64,000 nt of DNA, taken from NCBI RefSeq assembly GCF_000374445.1, contig NZ_KB894405.1, forward strand, positions 339,110 to 403,109, read 5' to 3'. Shown here in pieces: positions 47,845 through 55,316 of this stretch. Below the pieces are notes generated by a model. That model did not search any database. It was not told the DNA's origin and saw only the letters and a program-made list of their open reading frames with translations. Each line of letters starts with the position of its first letter. The first letter of the stretch is position 1. The stretch comes from Actinokineospora enzanensis DSM 44649 (GTDB lineage Bacteria; Actinomycetota; Actinomycetes; Mycobacteriales; Pseudonocardiaceae). The translations under genes and the position numbers were made by a program.

Positions 47845-48626
47845 CGGTCGGCCTGCGTGGCCGCCGGGACGTGCCGGACCTCCGCGAACCCGGCTTCGCG
47901 GGCCAGGTCCAGCATCTCGTCGGGCCGGTAGAAGCTGACGAACGGCGTCCCGGCCGCCCGCGCGCCCTGCCCGGCGCGCTGGAGCCCGGCCCGGTCGGCG
48001 GCGTCGACCAGGGCGTCGGGGAGCAGGAAGGTCATGGCGAGGGTGGAGCCCGGGGCGAACCCGGCGACTCGGCGCAGCGCCGCCGCGGTCGTGTCCTTTG
48101 ACAAGTACATAGTGACACCGGTGGCGGCCACCACGGCGGGCCGGGCCGGGTCGAAGCCCGCCGCCACCAGCCGGTCCCACCAGGACTGGCCGGACTCGAA
48201 GTCGACCGGCACCCACCGCAGCCGGTCGGGCACGGGCAGCCCGAGGTCGAGCAGCCGCGCGCGTTTCCAGGCCTGGGTGTCGGGCTGGTCGATCTCGAAC
48301 ACCCGGAGGCGCTCCGCGGTCTCGGGTCGGCGTTGGACGAACGTGTCCAGACCCGCGCCCAGGAGCACGTACTGCCCGACCCCGTGCCCGACCTGCTCGG
48401 CCACCAGGTCCTCCACGAACCGCGCCCGCGACACCATGGCCGCGCGGAAACCCCGGGTGGCGACCGGGTCCATGTCCGGACGCTCCCGCCACCCGTCATC
48501 CGGGGCGACCAACCGCAGACCGACCTCGTCCACCAGCACGTGCGGCGGCGCGTCGACCTCCACATGCATGGCCCGCCAGAGCGCGACCCGCACCGCCGTG
48601 TTGTCCGGGACCCGTTGCCCCGTCAT
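47775..48626 (-). CDS. Class I SAM-dependent methyltransferase (LCMT/TIGR00027-like)
   Basis: The 283-residue protein has the leucine carboxyl methyltransferase-like pattern common in actinobacteria. It starts with a TAVRVALWRAMHVEVD helix, then motif I as YVLLGAGLDTFVQRRP (about residue 85) and VFEIDQPDTQAWKRARL (motif II). VPVDFESGQSWWDRLVAAGF and VVAATGVTMYLSKD form the product-side strands. The substrate is unknown; relatives are often annotated as putative O-methyltransferases. ATG 48626 follows the upstream VOC gene's stop by 1 nt, so translation is coupled. I chose this start over 48668 because the family block begins after it. It is the last gene of a three-gene operon led by an RHH regulator, and its 3' end overlaps the convergent zinc-ribbon gene. 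Confidence 0.88.
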   Translation of the reverse strand: MTGQRVPDNTAVRVALWRAMHVEVDAPPHVLVDEVGLRLVAPDDGWRERPDMDPVATRGFRAAMVSRARFVEDLVAEQVGHGVGQYVLLGAGLDTFVQRRPETAERLRVFEIDQPDTQAWKRARLLDLGLPVPDRLRWVPVDFESGQSWWDRLVAAGFDPARPAVVAATGVTMYLSKDTTAAALRRVAGFAPGSTLAMTFLLPDALVDAADRAGLQRAGQGARAAGTPFVSFYRPDEMLDLAREAGFAEVRHVPAATQADRYFSGRSDGLRPSSGEDFLLAST

Positions 48627-48627
48627 G

Positions 48628-48966
48628 TCATTCCCCACCGGGAGCCTGGAGACTCCACAGTCGACCATCGGGATCGCGCACGGTCATCTCCCGCGTGCCG
48701 TAGTGAGTCTCCGCGAACGGACTCACCACCTCCACGTCGCCGTCCGGCGTGAAGACATCCGGCGCCTTCAACACGATCCGACTCCGCGGCTCGCGGTCCG
48801 CCGGGACCTCGGCCACGAACACATAGGGTCCGTCACCGTTGCGGAACTGGCCGGAGCCGTGGTCGGTCTCGAACTCCAGCGTGAAACCCAACGACTGGAA
48901 GAACCGCGCGGCCCTGCCCCAGTTGTGGGTCTCGACAAACACGGCCTCGATGCCCTCGGTACTCAT
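48628..48966 (-). CDS. VOC/glyoxalase-fold protein
   Basis: The 112-residue protein matches the vicinal oxygen chelate fold. The first beta-alpha unit is IEAVFVETHNWGRAARFFQS, followed by LGFTLEFETDHGSGQFRNGD; the second repeat ends TREMTVRDPDGRLWSLQAPG, with the fold's typical acidic D-P-D-G turn. One or two of the usual metal ligands can be placed, but His is limited, so an enzymatic role (glyoxalase, dioxygenase) or a drug-binding role cannot be separated. Its start is 1 nt after the RHH gene stop and its stop is 1 nt before the methyltransferase start. That makes it the middle gene of a tightly packed operon. Confidence 0.82.
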   Translation of the reverse strand: MSTEGIEAVFVETHNWGRAARFFQSLGFTLEFETDHGSGQFRNGDGPYVFVAEVPADREPRSRIVLKAPDVFTPDGDVEVVSPFAETHYGTREMTVRDPDGRLWSLQAPGGE

Positions 48967-48967
48967 A

Positions 48968-49165
48968 TCAGGTGTCCTCCCCGGACGCTTCCCGCGCTTG
49001 CTCGGCCTGCGCTTGCTCGGATGGCGGATGTGCGAGGTAGACCCGCAGCGCCTCGGCCACCAACGCCGACAACGACGACCCCGTGTCGATGGCGTGGTGC
49101 TTGACCTGCTTGATCAGCCCGACCGGCAGGTACACGTTGAACTGCTTGACGTCCTCATCGCCCAC
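48968..49165 (-). CDS. Ribbon-helix-helix (CopG-like) regulator
   Basis: The 65-residue protein has the RHH pattern: a short strand (VKQFNVYLP), helix A ([13 protein letters not shown]), the turn TGSSLS, and helix B ([15 protein letters not shown]). A Gln/Glu-rich tail follows. Such small dimers bind palindromic or tandem operators through the strand. GTG 49165 is used; the ribosome binding site is weak, so the message could be nearly leaderless. A perfect 16-bp palindrome lies 8 nt upstream. It heads a coupled three-gene operon with a VOC protein and a methyltransferase, and probably represses it. It could instead be an antitoxin, but no toxin-like partner is seen. Confidence 0.8.
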   Translation of the reverse strand: MGDEDVKQFNVYLPVGLIKQVKHHAIDTGSSLSALVAEALRVYLAHPPSEQAQAEQAREASGEDT

Positions 49166-49173
49166 CCTGGCGA

Positions 49174-49189
49174 GGCTAGCATGCTAGCC
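49174..49189. promoter_or_regulatory. Perfect 16-bp palindrome GGCTAGCATGCTAGCC
   Basis: This exact palindrome sits 8 nt upstream of the RHH regulator's GTG, where a repressor would block promoter clearance. No T-run or RNA-loop geometry is present: the palindrome has no loop, so it is a DNA site and not a terminator. It is the probable autoregulatory operator. Confidence 0.65.
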
Positions 49190-49441
49190 CGGAATGCGGT
49201 CGACAACGTACGAACTACCAGGGCCGGTTGCTCGCCGCACTGAATCGGGTGAGCTCCGGGGGTTTCCGGAGACCAGGAAGTACGAGATCGTCAGCTTTGT
49301 CGGCGCAGGCCTCGCCTTTGCCCGGAGTGCACCCCATTGAGCACCCCGAACAGGCAGGACCATGGTCCGCGGGCGGGATCATGCCGATGCCCGGGGCCGG
49401 TGTGAGATGCTGTGCCCGGGAATCGCGGCTGATGAGGTGAT

Positions 49442-49834
49442 GTGGTGGCGAGCTGGACCGACGTCGTCAACTACGTGCGTACGCGCTACGAGGTGCTCGA
49501 CGACGCCAACGGGTGGCTGCGGTTCCGGTTGGCGACCGAGGACGGGCGCAGCCAGCAGGTCGCGGTGCACCACGTCGCCGACGGGGACGGTGCCTGGGTC
49601 GAGATCTCCTCGCCGGTGGGTTGGGCGGACAAGCTCGACCTGCGGGTGCTGGCCGAGAAGGCGGGCGGCGCGCCGGTCGGTGGGGTCGCCGTGGTCGACG
49701 GGATCGCGCTGCTCAAGCATGCCGCGCCGCTGGCCGAGGCGGGGGTGCGGGAGGAGTTCGTGCGGCCGCTCACCCTGCTCGTCACCCAGGCCGACGCCCT
49801 GGAGCGCGAGCTGACCAGCGCCGACGACTTCTGA
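49442..49834 (+). CDS. Small conserved-type hypothetical protein
   Basis: The 130-residue soluble acidic protein is not recognised with confidence. The alternating pattern (VVNYVRTRYEVLDDANGWLR; SQQVAVHHVADGDGAWVEIS; LVTQADALERELTSADDF) suggests an alpha/beta single domain like YbjN or type III chaperone-like folds, which are common in actinobacteria. No motif supports an enzyme. Two adjacent GTG codons (49442, 49445) follow GAGG; either may start. It converges on the DHFR-like gene with only 1 nt between the two stop codons. An isolated 12-bp palindrome lies about 75 nt upstream (49357-49368). Confidence 0.65.
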   Translation: MVASWTDVVNYVRTRYEVLDDANGWLRFRLATEDGRSQQVAVHHVADGDGAWVEISSPVGWADKLDLRVLAEKAGGAPVGGVAVVDGIALLKHAAPLAEAGVREEFVRPLTLLVTQADALERELTSADDF

Positions 49835-49835
49835 G

Positions 49836-50387
49836 TCAGGCGGGCCGGTACCGGACGTTCACCGTCGAGGTGGGGCCGTCCGGGCCGACGCGGTGCAGGC
49901 GGACCGGGGTCCCGCCGGGGTTGTGGTAGAGGCGTTTGCCGTCGCCGAGCAGCACCGGGACGAGGTGCAGGTCGATTTCGTCGATCAGGCCCAGGTCCAG
50001 TAGCTGCCTGCCGATCGTGGGGGAGAAGACCTCCAGGTTCTTGCCCGCCGCCGCGGCGAGCCCGATGCGCACGGCCTCGGCGGGGTCGCAGTCCAGGAAC
50101 GTGACGTCGGCGGCCGGGGTGGCGTCCTCCGGATGGTGGGTGAGCACGAAGATCGGCCCCTGCCATGCGCCGCCGTAGGGGCGGGCGTCGTCGACCACGT
50201 CCCATCCGTCGCGGCCGCCCAGGACGGCGCCGGTGGTGGAGATGTACTCCTCGTGCAGGCCGGGGCGGAACGAGTAGCCGGTCATCCAGTCCATCTCGTG
50301 GTTCGGGCCCGCGACGAAGCCGTCCAGGGACATCGCGAAGTGCCAGAGCACCTTGCCCGCCGCCGTCTGTGGTGTGGTGTCGTGCAT
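49836..50387 (-). CDS. Dihydrofolate reductase/RibD C-terminal family protein
   Basis: The 183-residue protein has the RibD_C/DHFR-like fold. An opening strand with MSLDGFVAGPNHEMDWM (about residues 17-34) is followed by TTGAVLGGRDGWD, GPIFVLTHHP, the NADPH-binding AAAAGKNLEVFSPTIGRQLL and LIDEIDLHLVPVLLGDGKRL. It probably reduces a small substrate with NADPH; stand-alone actinobacterial members rarely take part in folate or riboflavin synthesis. ATG 50387 follows GGGAG. It is divergent from an HxlR-family gene across 93 nt containing repeats, so it is probably that regulator's target and its substrate an electrophile or quinone, by inference. Confidence 0.88.
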   Translation of the reverse strand: MHDTTPQTAAGKVLWHFAMSLDGFVAGPNHEMDWMTGYSFRPGLHEEYISTTGAVLGGRDGWDVVDDARPYGGAWQGPIFVLTHHPEDATPAADVTFLDCDPAEAVRIGLAAAAGKNLEVFSPTIGRQLLDLGLIDEIDLHLVPVLLGDGKRLYHNPGGTPVRLHRVGPDGPTSTVNVRYRPA

Positions 50388-50411
50388 GCCGGACTCCCAG
50401 GTGCTTGCGTT

Positions 50412-50460
50412 TTGCAATCGGTGGTGGCCACACGCTAGGGCAACCGGTGGTAGATTGCAA
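50412..50460. promoter_or_regulatory. Repeats in the DHFR-like/HxlR divergent promoter
   Basis: GCAATCGGTGGTGG (50414-50427) is repeated directly as GCAACCGGTGGTAG (50440-50453), 26 nt start to start. The ends form an inverted pair, TTGCAATC (50412-50419) and GATTGCAA (50453-50460). They are candidate HxlR operators between the two divergent genes. Confidence 0.5.
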
Positions 50461-50480
50461 CCAGATGGGAGGTGGGCCGG

Positions 50481-50960
50481 GTGCAGGCACGTTCGGGGTG
50501 CCCGATCAACGCGGCGGTCGAGGCGTTCGGCGACAGCTGGAGCCTGCTCGTGCTCCGCGACGTGATGTTCGGCAGCCGCCGCTACTTCCGCGAGCTGCTC
50601 GCGGGCTCCGAGGAGGGCATCGCCTCCAACATCCTGGCCGACCGCCTCAAGCGACTCGTGGCCGCGGGCCTGCTCACCCGCGAGGACGCGGGCCCCGGCC
50701 GCCGCGCCGCCTACAGCCTCACCGAGGCATCCATCCAGCTCGTCCCCATCCTCGCCCAACTCGGCGACTGGGGTGTCCGCCACCGCCCCACCACGAACCG
50801 GCTCCGGGTACGCGCGGAGCTGCTCGCGTCGGGCGGCCCGGGCCTGTGGGAGGAGTTCATGGCCGAACTCCGCGCCATCCACCTCGGACACCCGACCCCG
50901 GACCGCGACGGCCCGACCGTCATGCAACGCTTGGCCGAGGCCTACGCCGCCGCCCGGTGA
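50481..50960 (+). CDS. HxlR-family transcriptional regulator
   Basis: The 159-residue regulator has the HxlR winged helix: a conserved Cys (SGCPINAAVEAFGDSWSLLV) near residue 7, LRDVMFGSRRYFRELLAG, then SNILADRLKRLVAAGLLTRED and YSLTEASIQLVPILAQLGDWG. The N-terminal Cys is the redox or electrophile sensor in several family members. A C-terminal extension (about 50 residues) follows the usual 110-residue core. I chose GTG 50481 because GGGAGG at 50467-50472 is well placed for it and overlaps GTG 50472. It is divergent from the DHFR-like reductase gene, its likely target. Confidence 0.88.
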   Translation: MQARSGCPINAAVEAFGDSWSLLVLRDVMFGSRRYFRELLAGSEEGIASNILADRLKRLVAAGLLTREDAGPGRRAAYSLTEASIQLVPILAQLGDWGVRHRPTTNRLRVRAELLASGGPGLWEEFMAELRAIHLGHPTPDRDGPTVMQRLAEAYAAAR

Positions 50961-50995
50961 GCAGTCCTGAGTGGACGACATTGCCGCCGTCGAGG

Positions 50996-51015
50996 GCCTG
51001 CTTCGCGTAGCAGGC
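50996..51015. terminator. Small bidirectional hairpin
   Basis: GCCTGCT and AGCAGGC pair around a TCGCGT loop between convergent genes. Confidence 0.5.
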
Positions 51016-51033
51016 CGGGCCTGTGTGGTTGGT

Positions 51034-51480
51034 TCAGCAGTTGGGGCTCTCGCCGTCCTGGGTCTGGAAGGTGGCGTGTGCGGAGCCGCCATAACCGGAG
51101 ATGTTCAGGTTCAGCGAGCTCTTGGTGGTCAATGGGTAGCCGGTCGGCTGCAGGTACACCACGGTGCCCGCCGAGATGGTCGCGGTGCTGACCAGGTGGG
51201 CGGTGTGCGGGCCGGCCTGGGTGACGGTGATGGCGCCCGACGTGCTGTTGACCATGTAGTCGCCGGGGATCGACGAGGCCGCCGAGTAGCTCGACGTCCA
51301 GCTGCTGCCTGCCGGGATGTCGCCGGTGGCGTGGAGCGTGAACGCGAACCAGCCGCCGTAGCAGCCCTCGCCGAGCGTGGCGTTGTCCGCGCTCGCGGCC
51401 TGCGCGGTGACGCACATCAGTGCGGCCGCGCCTGCGAGTGCCATCGCGCCGCGTCTGACTATGGACGAGTTGGACCCCAT
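51034..51480 (-). CDS. Small secreted protein, unknown function
   Basis: The 148-residue precursor has a clear signal peptide (hydrophobic MALAGAAALMCVTAQA, cleavage likely after AASA near residue 31). The mature part of about 117 residues is Ser/Thr/Gly-rich and predicted mostly beta: WFAFTLHATGDIPAGSSW, then SAITVTQAGPHTAHLVSTAT. Only two Cys remain in the mature part, Cys40 near its N-terminus and Cys148 as the very last residue, so a disulfide could tie the two ends together. I do not recognise the family. GGAGGGGG precedes the ATG. It is monocistronic and next to the P450 gene in the same direction. Confidence 0.75.
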   Translation of the reverse strand: MGSNSSIVRRGAMALAGAAALMCVTAQAASADNATLGEGCYGGWFAFTLHATGDIPAGSSWTSSYSAASSIPGDYMVNSTSGAITVTQAGPHTAHLVSTATISAGTVVYLQPTGYPLTTKSSLNLNISGYGGSAHATFQTQDGESPNC

Positions 51481-51586
51481 GGTTGTCGCCCCCTCCGGGA
51501 AAGTGGTCGCGGCTCACGATCGCACTCGGGGAAGCACAGCGGGAATCCACCGTCAGGGTGATCACTCGTGAGTCCACAAAGGACAA

Positions 51587-52951
51587 TTAGTCGCACGCGG
51601 GTGGTGCCGGTGTGGAGTGATGGCCGGACAGCGGAACCGGGGAGTCCGAACGGGCCACGACCGTGAGGTGGAGTGGGCGTGGGTGCAGGGTGGCGGTCGC
51701 GTGTGCGTGGACCCGGTCGACCGGGGTCAGCCGCCAGCGGGTGAGGATGGTGGCGAGGCCGAGGGCGATCTCCGTGACCGCGAACTGGCTGCCGAGGCAC
51801 TTGCGGGCGCCGCTGCCGAACGGGATGTACTCCACCCGAGGGGCGCGTTCGGGCAGCCACCGGTCCGGGTCGAAGCGCTCCGGGTCGGGGTGGCGGTCCG
51901 GGCGGTGGTGCAGCAGGTAGGGGCTGATGATGATCGCCGTGCCCGCCGGGACCGTGTGGTCGCCGATCCGGGTGTCGGTCGTGGTGGTACGGGTGAACAT
52001 CCAGACGGGCGGCCACTTGCGCAGCGCCTCGGTGATCATGCGGGCGACCGGGGTGGCGCGGTCGGGCGCGGTGCCCGCGGCCAGGATGGCGGCCGACTCG
52101 GCGTGGGCGAGGTCCTGCAGGTCCGGACGTTCGGCGAGCAGGTGCAGCAGCCAGGACAGCGCGCTGGCGGTGGTTTCCGAGCCCGCGATGAAGAACGTGG
52201 TCAGCTGGTCGGTCAACTCCGCGTCGCTCGCGTCGCCCGTGGGGTCGTGCGCGGACAGCAGCGCCGACAGCAGGTCACCCTGATCGGAGTCGTTCGCGCG
52301 GCTCGCCAGGACGACCCGGTGCAGGGTCTCCCGAAACCGCGCGCAGGCCCGGTCGTAGGCACGGTTTCCGGGCGTGGGCAGGAGATCCAGCGCGGGTGGT
52401 CGGGTCATCCGTCGGTACATGCCCGCGAACAGGATCTTCAGATCGTCGAGCATCTGCCGCTGCGCGTCGGCGGGCAACGCGTCCGAGAACATGGTCACGG
52501 CGACGGTTCGCGCGGTGAGGGCCTGCAGTTCCGCGACCACGTCGAGCACCTGCCCGTCCCGCCACGAGCCTGCCGTCGCGGTGAACTCGGCGGCCATGGT
52601 CCGGGCGTAGCCGGGCAGCCGAGCGAAGTGGAACGCGGGCTGCACAAGCCTGCGCTGCCGCCGGTGCAGGTGGTGCGGACAGGTGGCCACGCCATCCCCC
52701 GCGAACTCCCTGGCCCGGTCCCAGAACGGCCCACCCTTATCGAACACGCGGTCATCACGCAACACCCGGTCGGTCAGTTCCGGAGTACACACCACCACCG
52801 CAGACGAGGTCCCCAACCGAATACGCACGGCATCGCCATACGCAGGCAGCGACCGAAGAAACGCGAGCGGATCACGCAAAAAGGCAGGCAGATGCCCAAG
52901 CAGCGGCACGCCCCGAGGCGCGACGGGCATAGCCGAGAAGGTTTGCGTCAT
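51587..52951 (-). CDS. Cytochrome P450
   Basis: The 454-residue soluble P450 has the full set of signatures: I-helix FFIAGSETTASALSW (about residue 245), ExxR in EALRKWPPVW, the RPDRHPDPERFDPDRW meander region and the heme loop FGSGARKCLGSQFA with the proximal Cys near 397. The N-terminus (VPLLGHLPAFLRDPLAFLRS) and CPHHLHRRQRRLVQPAFHF C-helix resemble the actinomycete terpene/fatty-acid hydroxylase group more than the macrolide-hydroxylase group. No terpene synthase or ferredoxin gene lies beside it. GAGGGG precedes ATG 52951; the ORF could extend to 52990 without support. The substrate is unknown; it is 27 kb from the PKS, so a role in that pathway is unproven. Confidence 0.92.
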   Translation of the reverse strand: MTQTFSAMPVAPRGVPLLGHLPAFLRDPLAFLRSLPAYGDAVRIRLGTSSAVVVCTPELTDRVLRDDRVFDKGGPFWDRAREFAGDGVATCPHHLHRRQRRLVQPAFHFARLPGYARTMAAEFTATAGSWRDGQVLDVVAELQALTARTVAVTMFSDALPADAQRQMLDDLKILFAGMYRRMTRPPALDLLPTPGNRAYDRACARFRETLHRVVLASRANDSDQGDLLSALLSAHDPTGDASDAELTDQLTTFFIAGSETTASALSWLLHLLAERPDLQDLAHAESAAILAAGTAPDRATPVARMITEALRKWPPVWMFTRTTTTDTRIGDHTVPAGTAIIISPYLLHHRPDRHPDPERFDPDRWLPERAPRVEYIPFGSGARKCLGSQFAVTEIALGLATILTRWRLTPVDRVHAHATATLHPRPLHLTVVARSDSPVPLSGHHSTPAPPACD

Positions 52952-53239
52952 CGCGTGAGCCCCTCGGTCGCGTACGTGGACGTGAGACAACGATGTCGAA
53001 CGACTGGCCAGGCCGTGCCATCCAAGGTATATCTGTCACACCCCCCACTTCAAGAAACCCCACCCTTCCGGACGAGTTCCCGCCATCCCGCACAATCCCC
53101 TCGCCCGATGTCCTTCTACGACAAAGGAGTGACACCCCGAACCGAGTATCCATTCACCAATGTCCCCCCCGCCCAGCCCCCCAAACCCGTCCACCCCCAC
53201 CCCACTACCCAAAGCAGCCCACACCGCGAAGCCGAGCTA
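52952..53239. other. 288-nt intergenic region, no gene seen
   Basis: This gap lies between the P450 start and the end of the response-regulator gene, both on the minus strand. It is C/A-rich on the + strand and has lower GC than its surroundings around 53020-53240. It should contain the P450 promoter, but I see no clear elements or hairpin. Confidence 0.4.
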
Positions 53240-53914
53240 CTAACTGATCCCAGCCTCACGCGCAAGCAACCCGGCCTGCGTCCGATTGCTGTACCCGAGT
53301 TTGGTAAGCATCCGCGACACATAACTCTTCACCGTGGCCTCAGACAAATGCAGCCGACCAGCAATCGCGGCATTGGACAAACCTTCCCCCAGACAAGCCA
53401 ACAGATCAAGCTCCCGAGTAGTCAGTCCGCGAAGCCGAGACTTGGCCTGCTGAGTACGCCGCTGCTCCCCCGCAGCAGCACCCAGAACGCGGCGAGTGGC
53501 CTGACGGGACATAACAGTGTGACCGTCAGCAGCAACACGGATGAGGTTCAGGAGATCCTCAGGCGGCGTGGACTTAAGCAGGAACCCCGAGGCTCCTGAC
53601 CGGAGTGCGGTGAGGACATGACTGTCGGTGTCGAACGTGGTCAGGGCGACCAGGGCCGGGGCGTTCGGCATGGCGGCGATGCGTTGGATGGCGGTGAGGC
53701 CGTCGATCTCGGGCATGCGCAGGTCGATCAGCATCACGTCGGGGCGCAGCCGGGCGGCCAGTTCGATGGCCTCGGCGCCGTCCTGGGCGGTGCCCGCGAT
53801 CTCCAGGTCGTCGGCGTCGCCAAGGATGGTGCGCAGGTGGGCGAGCACCATCGGCTCGTCGTCGACGAGGACGACGCGGATCGGATCCTCGGCTGTCCCC
53901 TGCTCGGCTGTCAT
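53240..53914 (-). CDS. NarL/FixJ-family response regulator
   Basis: The 224-residue protein has a receiver domain (IRVVLVDDEPMVL; phospho-acceptor Asp in PDVMLIDLRMPEIDG near residue 60; TTFDTDSHVLTAL; SGFLLKSTPPEDL). A LuxR-type helix-turn-helix follows (LTTRELDLLACLGEGLSNAA, then ATVKSYVSRMLTKLGYSNRT). ATG 53914 is used; 53932 would add six residues and is also possible. The histidine kinase of the pair is encoded divergently 178 nt away, an uncommon layout for NarL/DesK pairs, which are usually co-transcribed. Targets may include the adjacent membrane and exporter genes, but no operator is apparent. Confidence 0.92.
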   Translation of the reverse strand: MTAEQGTAEDPIRVVLVDDEPMVLAHLRTILGDADDLEIAGTAQDGAEAIELAARLRPDVMLIDLRMPEIDGLTAIQRIAAMPNAPALVALTTFDTDSHVLTALRSGASGFLLKSTPPEDLLNLIRVAADGHTVMSRQATRRVLGAAAGEQRRTQQAKSRLRGLTTRELDLLACLGEGLSNAAIAGRLHLSEATVKSYVSRMLTKLGYSNRTQAGLLAREAGIS

Positions 53915-54092
53915 CACTGCCCCCCGAGCCATCGTTCCCCCGAAGCGACTCATCGGCCGATTCAACCGTAGCAGGCGGCGTGCTATCCGCGATCGGACGA
54001 CGAAGACAACCAAAGTTGTCGATTTCCGCTCCGGTATCGACTTCCGTCGCAGGACGGCGCCGTGTTTTCCCGGCCGCGCTAGGGTGGGTTTC

Positions 54093-55316
54093 GTGCTCGA
54101 TGCCACCGGCCGACCGGACTGGCCGGGCGGGCGACGGCACCGGCTCACCCTGATCATCCTGGCGGTCGCGTTCGCCGCGCTCGACCTGGCGATCTGCCTG
54201 AACAGCCCGCCCACCACCGGCTGGGCGGGCCCGCGCGCGGACCTCGTGCTGCAGCTCTCGGTCGACATCTCCCTGGTGTTCCTCGCCCGATATCCCCGCA
54301 CGGTCGGCGCGATCACGCTCGTCGTCGCGGTGCTCACGCTGGTCTCGGACGTGTTCGCGCCCGGCTTGTTCGTGCCGGTCGAGCCCGCCAGCCCGCTCAC
54401 CCTGCCCCGCGCCACGCCGGTGGTCGCCATCCACCTGGTCCTGGTCGTGCCCCCGCGGCTGTCGTTCCCGTTGATCGGGGTACTCGCGCTGATCGGCAGC
54501 AGGCCATGGGAGCCGAACTGGGCGGTCACGCCGTTCGCCGTGCTCAGCACGGCCGGGCCCGCCGTGTTCGTGCTCTACCTGGAGGCGCGCAAGCAGCTCG
54601 TGCGGTCCCTGCGCGACCGGGCCGAGCGGGCGGAGCGCGAGCAGCACCTGATGGCCGAGCGGGCCCGGTTCGAGGAGCGCCGCAGGCTGGCCGCGGAGAT
54701 GCACGACGTGCTCACCCACGGGCTGAGCCTGATGGTGCTGCACGCGGGCACGCTCGGCGTCATCGCGGCCGATCCCGGCGCGGTCCGCCGGGCCGCCGCG
54801 GACATCCGGGCGGCGGGCACGGCGGCCCTGGACGAGCTGCGCGACCTGGTCGGCGTGCTCAGCAGCGAGTCCGACGAGCGGGCCCCGGCCGTCCGGCAGG
54901 AGCCCGCGGTGCCCGATCCGGCCGCGCCCGCCGAGGAGTCCACGGCGGCCGGGATGCCGGTCGAGCTGGATGTGGACGGTGAGCGGTCGCTGATGTCACC
55001 GACCATCGCCCGCACGGTCCACCGGATCGTGCAGGAAGGGCTCACCAACACGCGTAAACACGCACCAGGCGCGCGCGTCCGGGTCCGATTGAGCTACCGG
55101 ACGGACGGCGTCACGGTCAGCGTCCACAACAGCGCGGCCCCGCGCCCGCCGGACGAGGTCCTGGCGGGCAGCGGGTCCGGGCTCGGCCTGTCCAGCCTGG
55201 GCCACCGCGTCGACCTCGTCGGTGGGACCCTGCGCGCGGGTCCCACCGACGACGGTGGTTTCGAGGTGGCTGCCGAGCTGCCGACCTACGTGCCGACCAG
55301 CGAGAAGGCTCACTGA
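54093..55316 (+). CDS. Sensor histidine kinase, HisKA_3 (NarL/DesK) type
   Basis: The 407-residue membrane kinase has about five hydrophobic segments (residues about 15-165), a coiled linker (RSLRDRAERAEREQHLMAER), and the dimerisation helix with the phospho-acceptor His in RLAAEMHDVLTHGLSLMVLH near residue 210. The HATPase domain follows with the N-box EGLTNTRKHAPGA and G-boxes GSGSGLGLSSLGHRV. A Pro/Ala-rich stretch (about 270-300) separates the two catalytic parts. GTG 54093 is favoured by AGGGTGGG upstream; GTG 54084 is possible. There is no large extracytoplasmic sensor domain, so the signal is probably membrane-borne. It partners the divergent response regulator. Its stop overlaps the convergent GT39 gene by 7 nt. 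Confidence 0.9.
   Translation: MLDATGRPDWPGGRRHRLTLIILAVAFAALDLAICLNSPPTTGWAGPRADLVLQLSVDISLVFLARYPRTVGAITLVVAVLTLVSDVFAPGLFVPVEPASPLTLPRATPVVAIHLVLVVPPRLSFPLIGVLALIGSRPWEPNWAVTPFAVLSTAGPAVFVLYLEARKQLVRSLRDRAERAEREQHLMAERARFEERRRLAAEMHDVLTHGLSLMVLHAGTLGVIAADPGAVRRAAADIRAAGTAALDELRDLVGVLSSESDERAPAVRQEPAVPDPAAPAEESTAAGMPVELDVDGERSLMSPTIARTVHRIVQEGLTNTRKHAPGARVRVRLSYRTDGVTVSVHNSAAPRPPDEVLAGSGSGLGLSSLGHRVDLVGGTLRAGPTDDGGFEVAAELPTYVPTSEKAH

Noticed and set aside
49357-49368. 12-bp palindrome GGACCATGGTCC upstream of the small hypothetical gene
   Set aside because: Could be an operator, but a 12-bp palindrome of restriction-site type is expected by chance in 64 kb of high-GC DNA, and no regulator is adjacent.
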